A stretch of DNA of 13,765 nucleotides from JAJTFW01 sp964584995. GTDB lineage: Bacteria; Bacteroidota; Bacteroidia; AKYH767-A; OLB10. Under the pieces are notes generated by a model that worked only from the letters and a program-made list of their open reading frames with translations, made no database searches and had not been told where the DNA came from. Position 1 is the first letter of the stretch. Every line of letters begins with the position of its first letter. The stretch is from contig CAZPCA010000065.1 in assembly GCA_964584995.1 (NCBI GenBank), positions 1-13,765 of the forward strand. The letters run 5' to 3'. Positions 1-7,672 of the stretch are shown here, one piece after another. Made by a program: the position numbers and the translations under genes.

Positions 1-2097
1 ATGAAAAAAATTTTACTGTTCGCAGTGCTTGTTCTTGTCGCCTCCTTTCAGGTAGCGCAGGCACAGGAGAAATGTCTCTCTGAAATTCTGTTTCAGGAGG
101 CCGCAGCCAAAAATCCGCAGTTGTTACAGCAACGCGAAGCGTTGGAAGAGTGGACGCAGGAATACCTCCGCCAACACGGAAACCATGCACACGAAAGCAG
201 CGTTCCCAAGGTGATTCCGGTGGTAGTACATGTTATTCACTATGGAGGTCCTGAGAATATTTCCAGAGCCCAGATCCTGGATCAGATAGATTCGTTGAAC
301 AAGGACTTCCAGGCCCTGAACGCAGATACCATCAATTGCCCGGCCGTGTTCCAGCCCTTGATCGGAAATGCCAACATCGAGTTCCGTATGGCGCAGCTGG
401 ACCCGAACGGAAACTGTACAGACGGTATTGTCAGGGTATATTCACCACTGACATTCGATGCCCGCGACAATGTGAAGGCTCTGAGTTATTGGCCAAGCAA
501 CAAATACCTGAATATCTGGGTGGTGAACAGCATCGCTAATTCAAGCGGTTCTCCCGGGCAGGTCATCGGCTTCGCGCAATTCCCGGGTACAGGTCCCGCC
601 ACCACAGATGGTGTGGTTATAAAATACGATTTCATGGGAAGCATCGGTTCTGCCGCCATCAACAGCAACAACGGGCGCACCGCTACGCACGAAATTGGTC
701 ACTGGCTGAACCTTCGCCACATCTGGGGCGATGCCACCTGCGGAAACGATCAGGTCTCCGATACCCCTCCCCATGCAGCCGCCAACCTGTCGATTTGCCC
801 TGCATGGCCAAAGCTGAGCTCCTGTGCCGGTAATGCTCCTAACGGCGACATGTTCACCAATTACATGGATTATACCAACGGCGATTGCCAGAACATGTTC
901 TCGATCGGTCAGTCCAGCAGGATGAATGCCGCCCTCAACTCCGCCATCAGCGGACGCAGCAATCTTTCCTCTGCTGCCAATCTCACAGCCACCGGTACAA
1001 CGGGTTCTCCCGCCGCGCTGTGTCCGCCCAAAGCGGATTTCATCCCACGCCAGCGTTTCCTCTGTGCCGGCGCTACCACTACCTTCAACGATGGTTCATG
1101 GAGAGGCCAGGTGGCTTCAAGGGTATGGACCTTCCCCGGAGGAACGCCGGCAACCGATACTTCTGCTAACCCTACCGTTACTTATAATACCCCCGGAGTT
1201 TACGATGTGATCCTGACAGTCACTAACGCAAGTGGCAGCGATACGAAAACCGAAACAGGCATGATTGTCGTCAGTGCCACCGGCGCGACTGGAGCGGTAC
1301 CTTTCAGCGAAGGTTTTGAATCGGGAGTATTCCCATCTTCCAATGACTGGTTCCTGCAGAATGCGAACGGTGGAAACGCATGGGAAGTGAATAATTCAGC
1401 AGCTGCTTCCGGCAACTTTTCCATGAACATCTACAATTATTTCGGCAATAACAAAGGCCCGGATGAATTCATCACAGGCGCATTCAATCTTTCCAATGTA
1501 ACAGCGACCCAATTGACCTTCAACCTCGCCTTTGCATTGGGCTCATCCTTGCAAACCAATACCGATAAATTGGTGGTGTATTACTCTACCAACTGCGGAC
1601 AATCCTGGACCCCGCGCTACACGCGTCAGGGAACCGCCCTGCAAACCACCGCCAGCACCGTGGCCAACGACTTTGTGCCAAGTGCTTCACAATGGCGTCT
1701 GGAAACCATCAACCTGAGCACTACAGCGGTTTCCACCAAACCCAATGTGCGCTTCCGATTTGAGTATACCTACGATACGGGCAATAACATCTACATCGAT
1801 AACATCAACCTCACCGGTACGGTAGGTGTAGATGAGATCAACGTTGAAAATGCAAACGTCGTAGTTTATCCTAATCCTTCTTCTTCTACCACCTATGTCG
1901 ATTTCAACATGACGGTCGGAGGAGCGGTGAAAATCGAAGTGACCGATGCTCAGGGAAGGTTGTGTACAACCTTCCAGGATGAATTACCCGCTGGTGATCA
2001 TCAATACACCATGAGCCCTGACTTGTCTGAGGGAGTATACTTCGTCCGACTGATGTTCGGTGATCGTTCTGTGACCAAGAAGGTCATTATTCGCTAA
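1..2097 (+). CDS. Secreted M43-type zinc metalloprotease with PKD domain and T9SS sorting domain (copy A)
   Basis: Predicted extracellular zinc endopeptidase of the pappalysin/cytophagalysin family M43. A signal peptide covers residues 1-21, with likely cleavage AQA|Q. A short pro-region follows, then the catalytic domain at about 70-320. The zinc motif is HEIGHWLNLRH with H230, E231, H234 and H240; residue 8 of the motif is Asn237 where the family consensus has Gly. The Met-turn is NYMDY with M289. A PKD domain spans about 345-424 (core FPGGTP at 378-383, then YNTPGVY). A MAM/jelly-roll-like domain spans about 432-605. A type A T9SS C-terminal signal starts at YPNP (623-626) and ends in a basic KKVIIR tail. 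The protein should therefore cross the outer membrane through the T9SS and be released or surface-anchored; its substrate is unknown. The start is the first ATG of the window, directly ahead of the signal peptide, so the promoter lies outside. It is paralogous to the next gene. Confidence 0.93.
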   Translation: MKKILLFAVLVLVASFQVAQAQEKCLSEILFQEAAAKNPQLLQQREALEEWTQEYLRQHGNHAHESSVPKVIPVVVHVIHYGGPENISRAQILDQIDSLNKDFQALNADTINCPAVFQPLIGNANIEFRMAQLDPNGNCTDGIVRVYSPLTFDARDNVKALSYWPSNKYLNIWVVNSIANSSGSPGQVIGFAQFPGTGPATTDGVVIKYDFMGSIGSAAINSNNGRTATHEIGHWLNLRHIWGDATCGNDQVSDTPPHAAANLSICPAWPKLSSCAGNAPNGDMFTNYMDYTNGDCQNMFSIGQSSRMNAALNSAISGRSNLSSAANLTATGTTGSPAALCPPKADFIPRQRFLCAGATTTFNDGSWRGQVASRVWTFPGGTPATDTSANPTVTYNTPGVYDVILTVTNASGSDTKTETGMIVVSATGATGAVPFSEGFESGVFPSSNDWFLQNANGGNAWEVNNSAAASGNFSMNIYNYFGNNKGPDEFITGAFNLSNVTATQLTFNLAFALGSSLQTNTDKLVVYYSTNCGQSWTPRYTRQGTALQTTASTVANDFVPSASQWRLETINLSTTAVSTKPNVRFRFEYTYDTGNNIYIDNINLTGTVGVDEINVENANVVVYPNPSSSTTYVDFNMTVGGAVKIEVTDAQGRLCTTFQDELPAGDHQYTMSPDLSEGVYFVRLMFGDRSVTKKVIIR

Positions 2098-2123
2098 CCA
2101 CTCACTTACGATGTAAAAAATTG

Positions 2124-2157
2124 CGCCCGGGTGAACATTGCCCGGGCGTTGTTTGTT
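2124..2157 (+). terminator. Rho-independent terminator between the two protease genes
   Basis: A perfect 8-bp G+C-rich stem, CGCCCGGG (2124-2131) with CCCGGGCG (2141-2148), encloses a 9-base loop and is followed by the T-rich run TTGTTTGTT. It starts 26 bases after the stop codon of protease copy A. An A-rich stretch (2115-2120) on the left partly pairs with the T-rich tail, lengthening the hairpin. It suggests that copy A and copy B are transcribed largely separately. Confidence 0.85.
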
Positions 2158-2176
2158 CATTCGTACATAGATCTCC

Positions 2177-4261
2177 ATGAAAAAAACCATTCTGCTTTCA
2201 CTTGCATTCGCTGTTGTCCACAGCATCGCAGTGGCTCAACAACCTGTCTTCAGACACTGTGATACCGACATAAAATGGCAAGAGGCCGTAAAGCGTGACC
2301 CGGAAGCGGCACAGCGCAATGCACGCCTGCGTGAGCGATTGCTGACATCCTCCAGGGTGCCGGTGCGTAACGGTGCAAGCGGTACCATCTTGTACCGCAT
2401 TCCGATTGTGTTTCACGTGATCCACCAGTACGGAACGGAGAATATCAGCAAGGCGCAGATTCTCGATGCCATGGATATCCTGAACAAGAGTTTTCAAAAA
2501 TTGAACAGCGATACCGGTGTGGTGATTCCTTTGTTCCAGTCCATCTTCGCGAATTGTCAGATGGAGTTCGTGTTGCCCAACCTGGATCCCGATGGCAATT
2601 GCACCGACGGCATCACCCGTACCTTTTCGCCGCTTACAGCAGAGGCGGACGATAATGTAAAAGGACTTATCGGCTGGCCCTCCGACCGCTATTTCAATGT
2701 GTGGGTGGTACAGAACATTGCCAGTGGCGCAGCGGGATATGCCTATTATCCGGGTATTCCCGCCTCCATCGATGGCGTCGTGATTCGACACGATTATGTA
2801 GGTGGTATCGGTACGTCCAATAGCTCGAACTACACCGAAAGGTCGCTGACCCACGAAGTAGGTCACTGGCTTGATCTTCCACATACTTGGGGTTCCACCA
2901 ATTTCCCCGGAGTGCCCTCCAACTGCGGTACGGACGACGGTATATCCGATACTCCCAACACCATCGGTGTGGATAATTTCACCTGCAACACCGCCCAGTC
3001 TACCTGCGGTGCCATCGACAATGTGCAGAACTACATGGATTATGCGAGTTGTCACTACATGTTCACCGAAGGCCAAAAAGCACGTATGTTCAGCGCACTG
3101 AACTCCTCCGTGGGCAACAGGGATAACCTGTCCACTTCGGCGAACTGGATCTTGACGGGTACCGAGCCGAACCGGGTCGTTCAGACATGTGTGCCGGTGG
3201 CTGACTTCAGCATCAAGAAGAGGGGTGTTTGCACCGGAGCTTCCATTACGTTCAAGGACGTGAGTTGGAACGCCGAAGTGACCTCCCGCGTATGGTCGTT
3301 TCCGGGCGGTACTCCTTCCACCGATACCTCTGCCAATCCTGTAGTGGTGTACAACACTCCGGGCGTGTACAACGTGACACTCACTGTTTCCAGTGCTGCA
3401 GGTACCGACCAGATTACCCGTACAGGTATCGTGGAGGTCCTCCCCAATCCAGGAAGCAATTCCATTCCGTTTGCGGAAGGCTTCGAGACCATCACTTTCC
3501 CGGGCAATGAGTGGGCAACGGATAATCCGAACAACAACAACACCTGGATCCTCACCTCGCTCGCCGGTGCAACAGGAAGCAAGTCACTCCGTCTTACCAA
3601 CCAAAGTGGCAATGGTCCTGGCAGTGTGGATGCTTTGATTACTCCTACGCTCAACCTCTCGAACGTAAGCGGAACCATGCTGACCTTCAGCTATGCGTAT
3701 GCAGCGAAGACCAACAGCGACAGCAGCGAACTTCGTGTGTACTACTCTACCAATTGCGGAGACACCTGGTCGCAGCGTTTCCTGAAGAAAGGGGTCAGTC
3801 TGCGCACTGCACCGAATACCACAGGTAATTTCATTCCCAACGCGACCCAATGGGTATCCCAATCCGTAAACCTCGTGACAGGTGCGGTTTCCGGCAAGCC
3901 GAGCGTTCGTCTGAAGTTCGAATTCACCAATGTGAACGCCAACAACATCTACATCGACGACATCAACCTCAACGGTAACCTGGTCGGTATGGAGGAAGTC
4001 ATGGAGGGTCGTTATAACGTTAGCGCATACCCGAATCCTGCAAGGGATTTGCTGACGGTTTCCATGCAGCTCGATCGTCCTTCAACGGTAGCCTGCGAAG
4101 TAATCGATTTGTCGGGCCGTGTGGTGTTCCGCCGCGAAGCAGGAAGGGTGAACGGCGCCTTTACGACAGAAATTCCGAACCAGGGCTGGACAGGCTTGTA
4201 CATGCTTCGCCTGTTTGTCAATGACGAGTCTTTCGTAAAGCGCATAGCATTCATCGATTAA
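2177..4261 (+). CDS. Secreted M43-type zinc metalloprotease with PKD domain and T9SS sorting domain (copy B)
   Basis: Paralogue of the preceding gene with the same domain order; by eye roughly half the residues match in the catalytic domain. Signal peptide at residues 1-20 (AVA|Q). The zinc motif HEVGHWLDLPH has H226, E227, H230 and H236, with Asp233 in the usual Gly position. Met-turn NYMDY with M287. Several Cys in the catalytic domain (for example in SNCGTDDG and QSTCGAI) suggest disulfides. PKD domain at about 342-423 (FPGGTP 375-380), MAM/jelly-roll-like domain at about 430-605 (ending NNIYIDDINL), and T9SS type A domain from YPNP (618-621) to the C-terminus (VKRIAFID). Predicted to be an extracellular peptidase of unknown substrate. 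No clear TAnnTTTG element was found in the 28 bases between the upstream hairpin and the ATG, so its promoter is uncertain and some read-through may occur. Confidence 0.93.
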   Translation: MKKTILLSLAFAVVHSIAVAQQPVFRHCDTDIKWQEAVKRDPEAAQRNARLRERLLTSSRVPVRNGASGTILYRIPIVFHVIHQYGTENISKAQILDAMDILNKSFQKLNSDTGVVIPLFQSIFANCQMEFVLPNLDPDGNCTDGITRTFSPLTAEADDNVKGLIGWPSDRYFNVWVVQNIASGAAGYAYYPGIPASIDGVVIRHDYVGGIGTSNSSNYTERSLTHEVGHWLDLPHTWGSTNFPGVPSNCGTDDGISDTPNTIGVDNFTCNTAQSTCGAIDNVQNYMDYASCHYMFTEGQKARMFSALNSSVGNRDNLSTSANWILTGTEPNRVVQTCVPVADFSIKKRGVCTGASITFKDVSWNAEVTSRVWSFPGGTPSTDTSANPVVVYNTPGVYNVTLTVSSAAGTDQITRTGIVEVLPNPGSNSIPFAEGFETITFPGNEWATDNPNNNNTWILTSLAGATGSKSLRLTNQSGNGPGSVDALITPTLNLSNVSGTMLTFSYAYAAKTNSDSSELRVYYSTNCGDTWSQRFLKKGVSLRTAPNTTGNFIPNATQWVSQSVNLVTGAVSGKPSVRLKFEFTNVNANNIYIDDINLNGNLVGMEEVMEGRYNVSAYPNPARDLLTVSMQLDRPSTVACEVIDLSGRVVFRREAGRVNGAFTTEIPNQGWTGLYMLRLFVNDESFVKRIAFID

Positions 4262-4291
4262 AACGATTGTAAACCACGGTTCAGATTTGAC

Positions 4292-4702
4292 ATGGCAGAC
4301 TTCAGTTGGAAAACCACCTATGTTATTTATGCGCAACCCGAAGAGGTCTTTGAGGCGCTGACGGATCCCGGTATCGTAGCTGCCTGGAGCGGTGAATTAT
4401 CAGTAATTGAACCCAGGGTGGGCGGTCATGTCGAATTTTTTGACGGCTGGATAAACGGCGAAGTGACGCACTTCATTCCGGGCAAAGAACTCGGTTTTAC
4501 ATGGAAGCCTGCAGAATGGGACAAGCATACGGCTGCTTCCAAAGTGCACCTTCGCTTCATGCCCCACGAAGCGGGCACAGACCTGGTGCTCGTACATACC
4601 GGATTTCCGTCGCAGGCTGAGGCAGATAAGCATGCCAATGGCTGGGTTGATTTCATTCTGGACCCCCTGAACGATTATTTCGTGATGAACAAAGAGGCCT
4701 GA
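4292..4702 (+). CDS. AHSA1/SRPBCC (START-fold) domain protein
   Basis: A 136-aa protein with no signal peptide, so cytoplasmic. It matches the activator-of-Hsp90-ATPase homologue 1-like (AHSA1) branch of the SRPBCC/START fold, which forms a hydrophobic ligand-binding cavity. Recognisable features are the N-terminal strand plus 'PEEVFEALTDPGIVAAWSG' helix region (about residues 12-31), the central strands around VGGHVEFFDG and FIPGKELGFTWKP, and a long C-terminal helix (about 110-131, ending WVDFILDPLNDYF). The family fold is recognisable, but the ligand or partner cannot be read from the sequence, and bacterial members are often not linked to Hsp90. It begins 30 bases after protease copy B with no terminator between, so co-transcription is possible; a weak TTTG (4286-4289) just before the ATG could instead be a poor -7 element. 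Confidence 0.82.
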   Translation: MADFSWKTTYVIYAQPEEVFEALTDPGIVAAWSGELSVIEPRVGGHVEFFDGWINGEVTHFIPGKELGFTWKPAEWDKHTAASKVHLRFMPHEAGTDLVLVHTGFPSQAEADKHANGWVDFILDPLNDYFVMNKEA

Positions 4703-4803
4703 GCGCTACGAAAGCCGCTATATCCCATGGGCTTTCAAAACGGTAATGCTCAAGTCATTGCCTGTGAGTGAACATTTTACGTCTTCGCTTGTTCCAACGG
4801 TGT

Positions 4804-4811
4804 TATCTTTG
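4804..4811 (+). promoter_or_regulatory. -7 element (TATCTTTG) of ispG
   Basis: The octamer matches the Bacteroidota sigma-A -7 consensus TAnnTTTG exactly. It ends 7 bases before the ATG at 4819, which places transcription start within a few bases of the start codon. I see no clear TTG-type -33 box at the usual distance. This element rules out the longer GTG-start reading frame beginning at 4768, because that start would lie upstream of the transcript. Confidence 0.7.
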
Positions 4812-4818
4812 TAACCGC

Positions 4819-6807
4819 ATGAATCAGCATTCCCCCGACGGCCTTTATTGTAACAGCCTTACCCGCTACGAGCGTCTGTTGACCCGTGAGGTAAGGATTG
4901 GTGATCTATGGATGGGTGGTAAACATCCTATCCGGGTACAGAGTATGACCACCACGGATACCATGGATACCATGGCTACGGTGGAGCAGTCTGTGAGAAT
5001 GATTGAAGCAGGGTGTGAACTGGTCCGTATCACCGCTCCCAGTATCAACGAGGCGAAGAATCTGGAGAATATCCGCAGAGAACTCAGGGCGCGGGGATAT
5101 GCCACGCCGCTGGTGGCGGACATCCATTTCACCCCCAATGCCGCCGAAGTGGCAGCGAGGATCGTGGAGAAGGTCCGCATCAATCCGGGCAATTTTGCCG
5201 ACAGGAAAAAGTTTGAAGTGATCGATTACGACGATGCCGCCTATGCTGAAGAGCTGGACCGCATCCGTGAGCGCTTCATTCCACTGCTGAAAATCTGCAA
5301 GGAATACGGAACCGCACTGCGTATAGGCACCAACCACGGCTCTTTGAGTGATCGGATCATGAGCCGCTACGGCGATACGGCCCTCGGCATGGTGGAATCG
5401 GCCCTGGAATTTTTGCGCATCGCAGAAGGAGAAGGTTTCCACAACATCGTGCTCAGTATGAAATCCAGCAATCCCCAGGTGATGGTGCAGGCCTACCGAA
5501 CACTCATCATGCGGATGCATCAGGAGGACATGCACTACCCCCTGCACCTCGGTGTCACCGAAGCAGGCGAGGGCGAAGACGGTCGCGTAAAATCTGCCGC
5601 CGGCATTGGCACACTCCTGGAAGATGGTATAGGCGATACCGTGAGGGTTTCGCTCACCGAAGACCCTGAATTCGAGATCCCCGTGGCCCGCGCCCTGGTC
5701 GATCGCTATAACAATCGCGGACAGCACACTGCCGTACCCGAAATGCCCGCCCTACGGGTGGAAAAAGACCGTATTGTTTTACAAGGCGGTGCCGAGAGTC
5801 CTTTCAACCCGTTTGAATATGCACGGAGGAACACCGGGGAAATCCTCAACATAGGCGGGCAACAGGTGCCCCGCGTGGTGGCAGACTTCAGCGATGTTTC
5901 ACCGCTCACGCCGGCCTCATTTTTCGGCGTAGGCTATCACTATTCGGTCCCCACCGACAAGTGGAACCTCAGCGATCAGGCCTGCGACTTTATCTATACC
6001 GGAAAAGCTTGTATCGATTTTGCGATACCGGGAACCCTGGGCATTGTTCAGGACGTTGCTGTATGGAAAGAAAACAGGGACAGGGATCGTCATTATCCCC
6101 TCTTCACGGCAGCGGAGTATCTCCAGGAGAAGGACCGATCTCCGGTCTTGAATTTTCTGTCCCTCGATGCAGACCAGATAAGCAGGGAAGAATTCCCGAT
6201 AAAAGCAATCGATTCTACTACGGTGCTGATCCTCTCCACCGGAAACCTTCATGCCATGCCCGATCTGCGCAGGGCTTTTTTCACATTGAAGATGCACGGT
6301 GTACCGGTGCCGGTGGTGTTGCGGCGCGCGTATTCAGGTGTGACGGAAGAGGAACTGCAGTTGTTCGCCTCCACGGATGCCGGCGGATTGCTGTTGGACG
6401 GATTCGGCGACGGTATCATGCTCAGTGCTAACGGCAAAGTATCACCGCAAAAATTGAATGTGCTTGCTTTCGGCATTTTACAGGCGGCACGCACCCGTAT
6501 TTCCAAAACAGAATACATATCCTGTCCCAGCTGCGGACGCACCCTTTTCGATCTGCAGGAAACCACTGCCAGGATCCGTCAACGCACCGATCACCTGAAA
6601 GGCCTTAAGATAGGCATCATGGGTTGCATCGTGAACGGTCCGGGTGAAATGGCTGATGCTGACTACGGATATGTGGGTTCAGGTCCCGGTAAAATCACCC
6701 TCTACAAGGGTAGGGAGGTGGTCCGCAAGAGCATCAATACCGAAGAGGCTGTGGAGGCGCTTGTCGATCTCATTCGTGAGCACGGCGACTGGGTGGAGAA
6801 GCCTTAA
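4819..6807 (+). CDS. ispG: 4-hydroxy-3-methylbut-2-en-1-yl diphosphate synthase, long form
   Basis: IspG (GcpE) makes HMBPP from methylerythritol cyclodiphosphate in the MEP isoprenoid pathway, using a [4Fe-4S] cluster; it is cytoplasmic. With the ATG at 4819 the protein has 662 residues. The N-terminal TIM barrel (about 20-295) includes PIRVQSMTTTDT, ADIHFTP and VRINPGN. The C-terminal cluster domain has CPSC (C569, C572), GCIVNGPGE (C603) and E610. Between barrel and cluster domain lies an insertion of about 245 residues (roughly 300-545), which explains the length against about 370 in E. coli; such long IspGs are known from Bacteroidota, Chlamydiae and plants. The ORF also opens at a GTG at 4768, but the promoter element at 4804-4811 and the match to IspG starting after residue 18 favour the ATG. 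The next gene, lipB, starts 47 bases downstream with its own -7 element. Confidence 0.97.
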   Translation: MNQHSPDGLYCNSLTRYERLLTREVRIGDLWMGGKHPIRVQSMTTTDTMDTMATVEQSVRMIEAGCELVRITAPSINEAKNLENIRRELRARGYATPLVADIHFTPNAAEVAARIVEKVRINPGNFADRKKFEVIDYDDAAYAEELDRIRERFIPLLKICKEYGTALRIGTNHGSLSDRIMSRYGDTALGMVESALEFLRIAEGEGFHNIVLSMKSSNPQVMVQAYRTLIMRMHQEDMHYPLHLGVTEAGEGEDGRVKSAAGIGTLLEDGIGDTVRVSLTEDPEFEIPVARALVDRYNNRGQHTAVPEMPALRVEKDRIVLQGGAESPFNPFEYARRNTGEILNIGGQQVPRVVADFSDVSPLTPASFFGVGYHYSVPTDKWNLSDQACDFIYTGKACIDFAIPGTLGIVQDVAVWKENRDRDRHYPLFTAAEYLQEKDRSPVLNFLSLDADQISREEFPIKAIDSTTVLILSTGNLHAMPDLRRAFFTLKMHGVPVPVVLRRAYSGVTEEELQLFASTDAGGLLLDGFGDGIMLSANGKVSPQKLNVLAFGILQAARTRISKTEYISCPSCGRTLFDLQETTARIRQRTDHLKGLKIGIMGCIVNGPGEMADADYGYVGSGPGKITLYKGREVVRKSINTEEAVEALVDLIREHGDWVEKP

Positions 6808-6842
6808 GGTCGGCTTGTATCCGCTCCCTTTCGTCCGGATGT

Positions 6843-6850
6843 TATCTTTG
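6843..6850 (+). promoter_or_regulatory. -7 element (TATCTTTG) of lipB
   Basis: Exact match to TAnnTTTG and identical to the ispG element, including flanking bases (GTTATCTTTGT in both). It ends only 4 bases before the lipB ATG at 6855. With a normal distance from the -7 element to the transcription start, the first transcribed base would be at or next to the A of the ATG, giving a leaderless mRNA. A TTG at 6815-6817 is 25 bases upstream, longer than the usual spacing. Confidence 0.7.
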
Positions 6851-6854
6851 TCCC

Positions 6855-7595
6855 ATGCAGCAGGTTCATTACAGCGATCTGGGAAGGAGGGATTATAAGG
6901 AGGTGTGGGACCTTCAGGAAGCCTTGCTGACAAGTATAGTCGACCGTAAGCTGGCCAACCGGACGCTTCCTTCCGCTGCCCATCATCCCCCCTTGCACTA
7001 CCTGCTGTTTGTAGAACATCCGCACGTCTTCACCCTGGGCAAGAGCGGAGATGTCTCCCATCTGCTCGCCACAGCGGATGAATTGGAAAGGATCAGTGCC
7101 ACGTACTATAAGATCAACCGCGGCGGTGACATCACCTATCACGGTCCGGGTCAGCTGGTGGGGTACCCGGTTTTCGACCTCGACCACTTCTTCAACGACA
7201 TCCATCATTACCTCCGGCTGTTGGAAGAGAGCATCATCCGTACCTGTGCCGATTATGGTTTGCCCGCATCACGCATCCCGGGGCTCACGGGCGTATGGAT
7301 CGATGCAGAGCGGGGAGCGGAAGCACGGAAAATATGCGCATTCGGAGTGCGTTGTTCGCGCTGGGTGACCATGCACGGGTTTGCCTTCAACATACATCCC
7401 GACCTCGCGTATTTTCGCAGGATAGTGCCTTGTGGTATCAGTGACCGTGGCGTTACTTCATTGGAACAGGAGCTGGGCCGACGCATCGAGGGACCGGAAG
7501 TCAAACAAAGGGTGTTGCAACACATGCAGGAGTTGTTCGTTTTTGAAGTTCTGCACACGGCACCGGAAGATTTCGATCGGAGGCAGCAGTCCTGA
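6855..7595 (+). CDS. lipB: Lipoyl(octanoyl) transferase
   Basis: LipB moves octanoyl groups from octanoyl-ACP to lipoyl domains (such as those of 2-oxoacid dehydrogenases and GcvH), the first step of endogenous protein lipoylation; it is cytoplasmic. The 246-aa product carries the signature RGGDITYHGPGQ (residues 89-100), the catalytic lysine in ARKICAFG (K159), the VTMHGFAFNI segment, and the catalytic cysteine in PCGISDRG (C193). It is somewhat longer than E. coli LipB (about 213 aa), mainly from a longer N-terminus and tail. The start is the ATG directly following the -7 element at 6843-6850. No lipA was seen in this window, so the rest of lipoate synthesis is encoded elsewhere. Confidence 0.96.
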   Translation: MQQVHYSDLGRRDYKEVWDLQEALLTSIVDRKLANRTLPSAAHHPPLHYLLFVEHPHVFTLGKSGDVSHLLATADELERISATYYKINRGGDITYHGPGQLVGYPVFDLDHFFNDIHHYLRLLEESIIRTCADYGLPASRIPGLTGVWIDAERGAEARKICAFGVRCSRWVTMHGFAFNIHPDLAYFRRIVPCGISDRGVTSLEQELGRRIEGPEVKQRVLQHMQELFVFEVLHTAPEDFDRRQQS

Positions 7596-7628
7596 GTGCT
7601 GTCCGTATCCACCGTGTGGCCATCCATC

Positions 7629-7654
7629 TTTGTTGATCCGCTTTGTTAACTTCG
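7629..7654 (+). promoter_or_regulatory. Candidate promoter of the serine hydrolase gene
   Basis: A TTTG (7629-7632) lies 14 bases ahead of TAACTTCG (7647-7654), which matches TAnnTTTG at 7 of 8 positions and ends 18 bases before the ATG at 7673. The spacing is short. A second possible -7 element, CATCTTTG at 7625-7632, overlaps the TTTG, so the exact promoter is undecided. Confidence 0.3.
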
Positions 7655-7672
7655 TGTGACCTTCCACATCGT

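Noticed and set aside
2198..3076. 292-aa open frame on the minus strand inside protease copy B
   Set aside because: It lies entirely antisense to a gene with clear domains, has no signal, motif or promoter, and its residue make-up (rich in His, Gly, Val, Ile) is what the opposite strand of this coding sequence would give.
4710..4736. Hairpin GAAAGCC / GGCTTTC after the AHSA1 gene
   Set aside because: The 7-bp stem is perfect but has a 13-base loop, modest G+C and is followed by AAAACGG rather than a T-run on either strand, so it is not a convincing terminator.
4906..5727. 273-aa open frame on the minus strand inside ispG
   Set aside because: Antisense to the highly conserved IspG barrel; no recognisable motif and low-complexity His/Phe/Gly-rich composition. 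Treated as a coding shadow.
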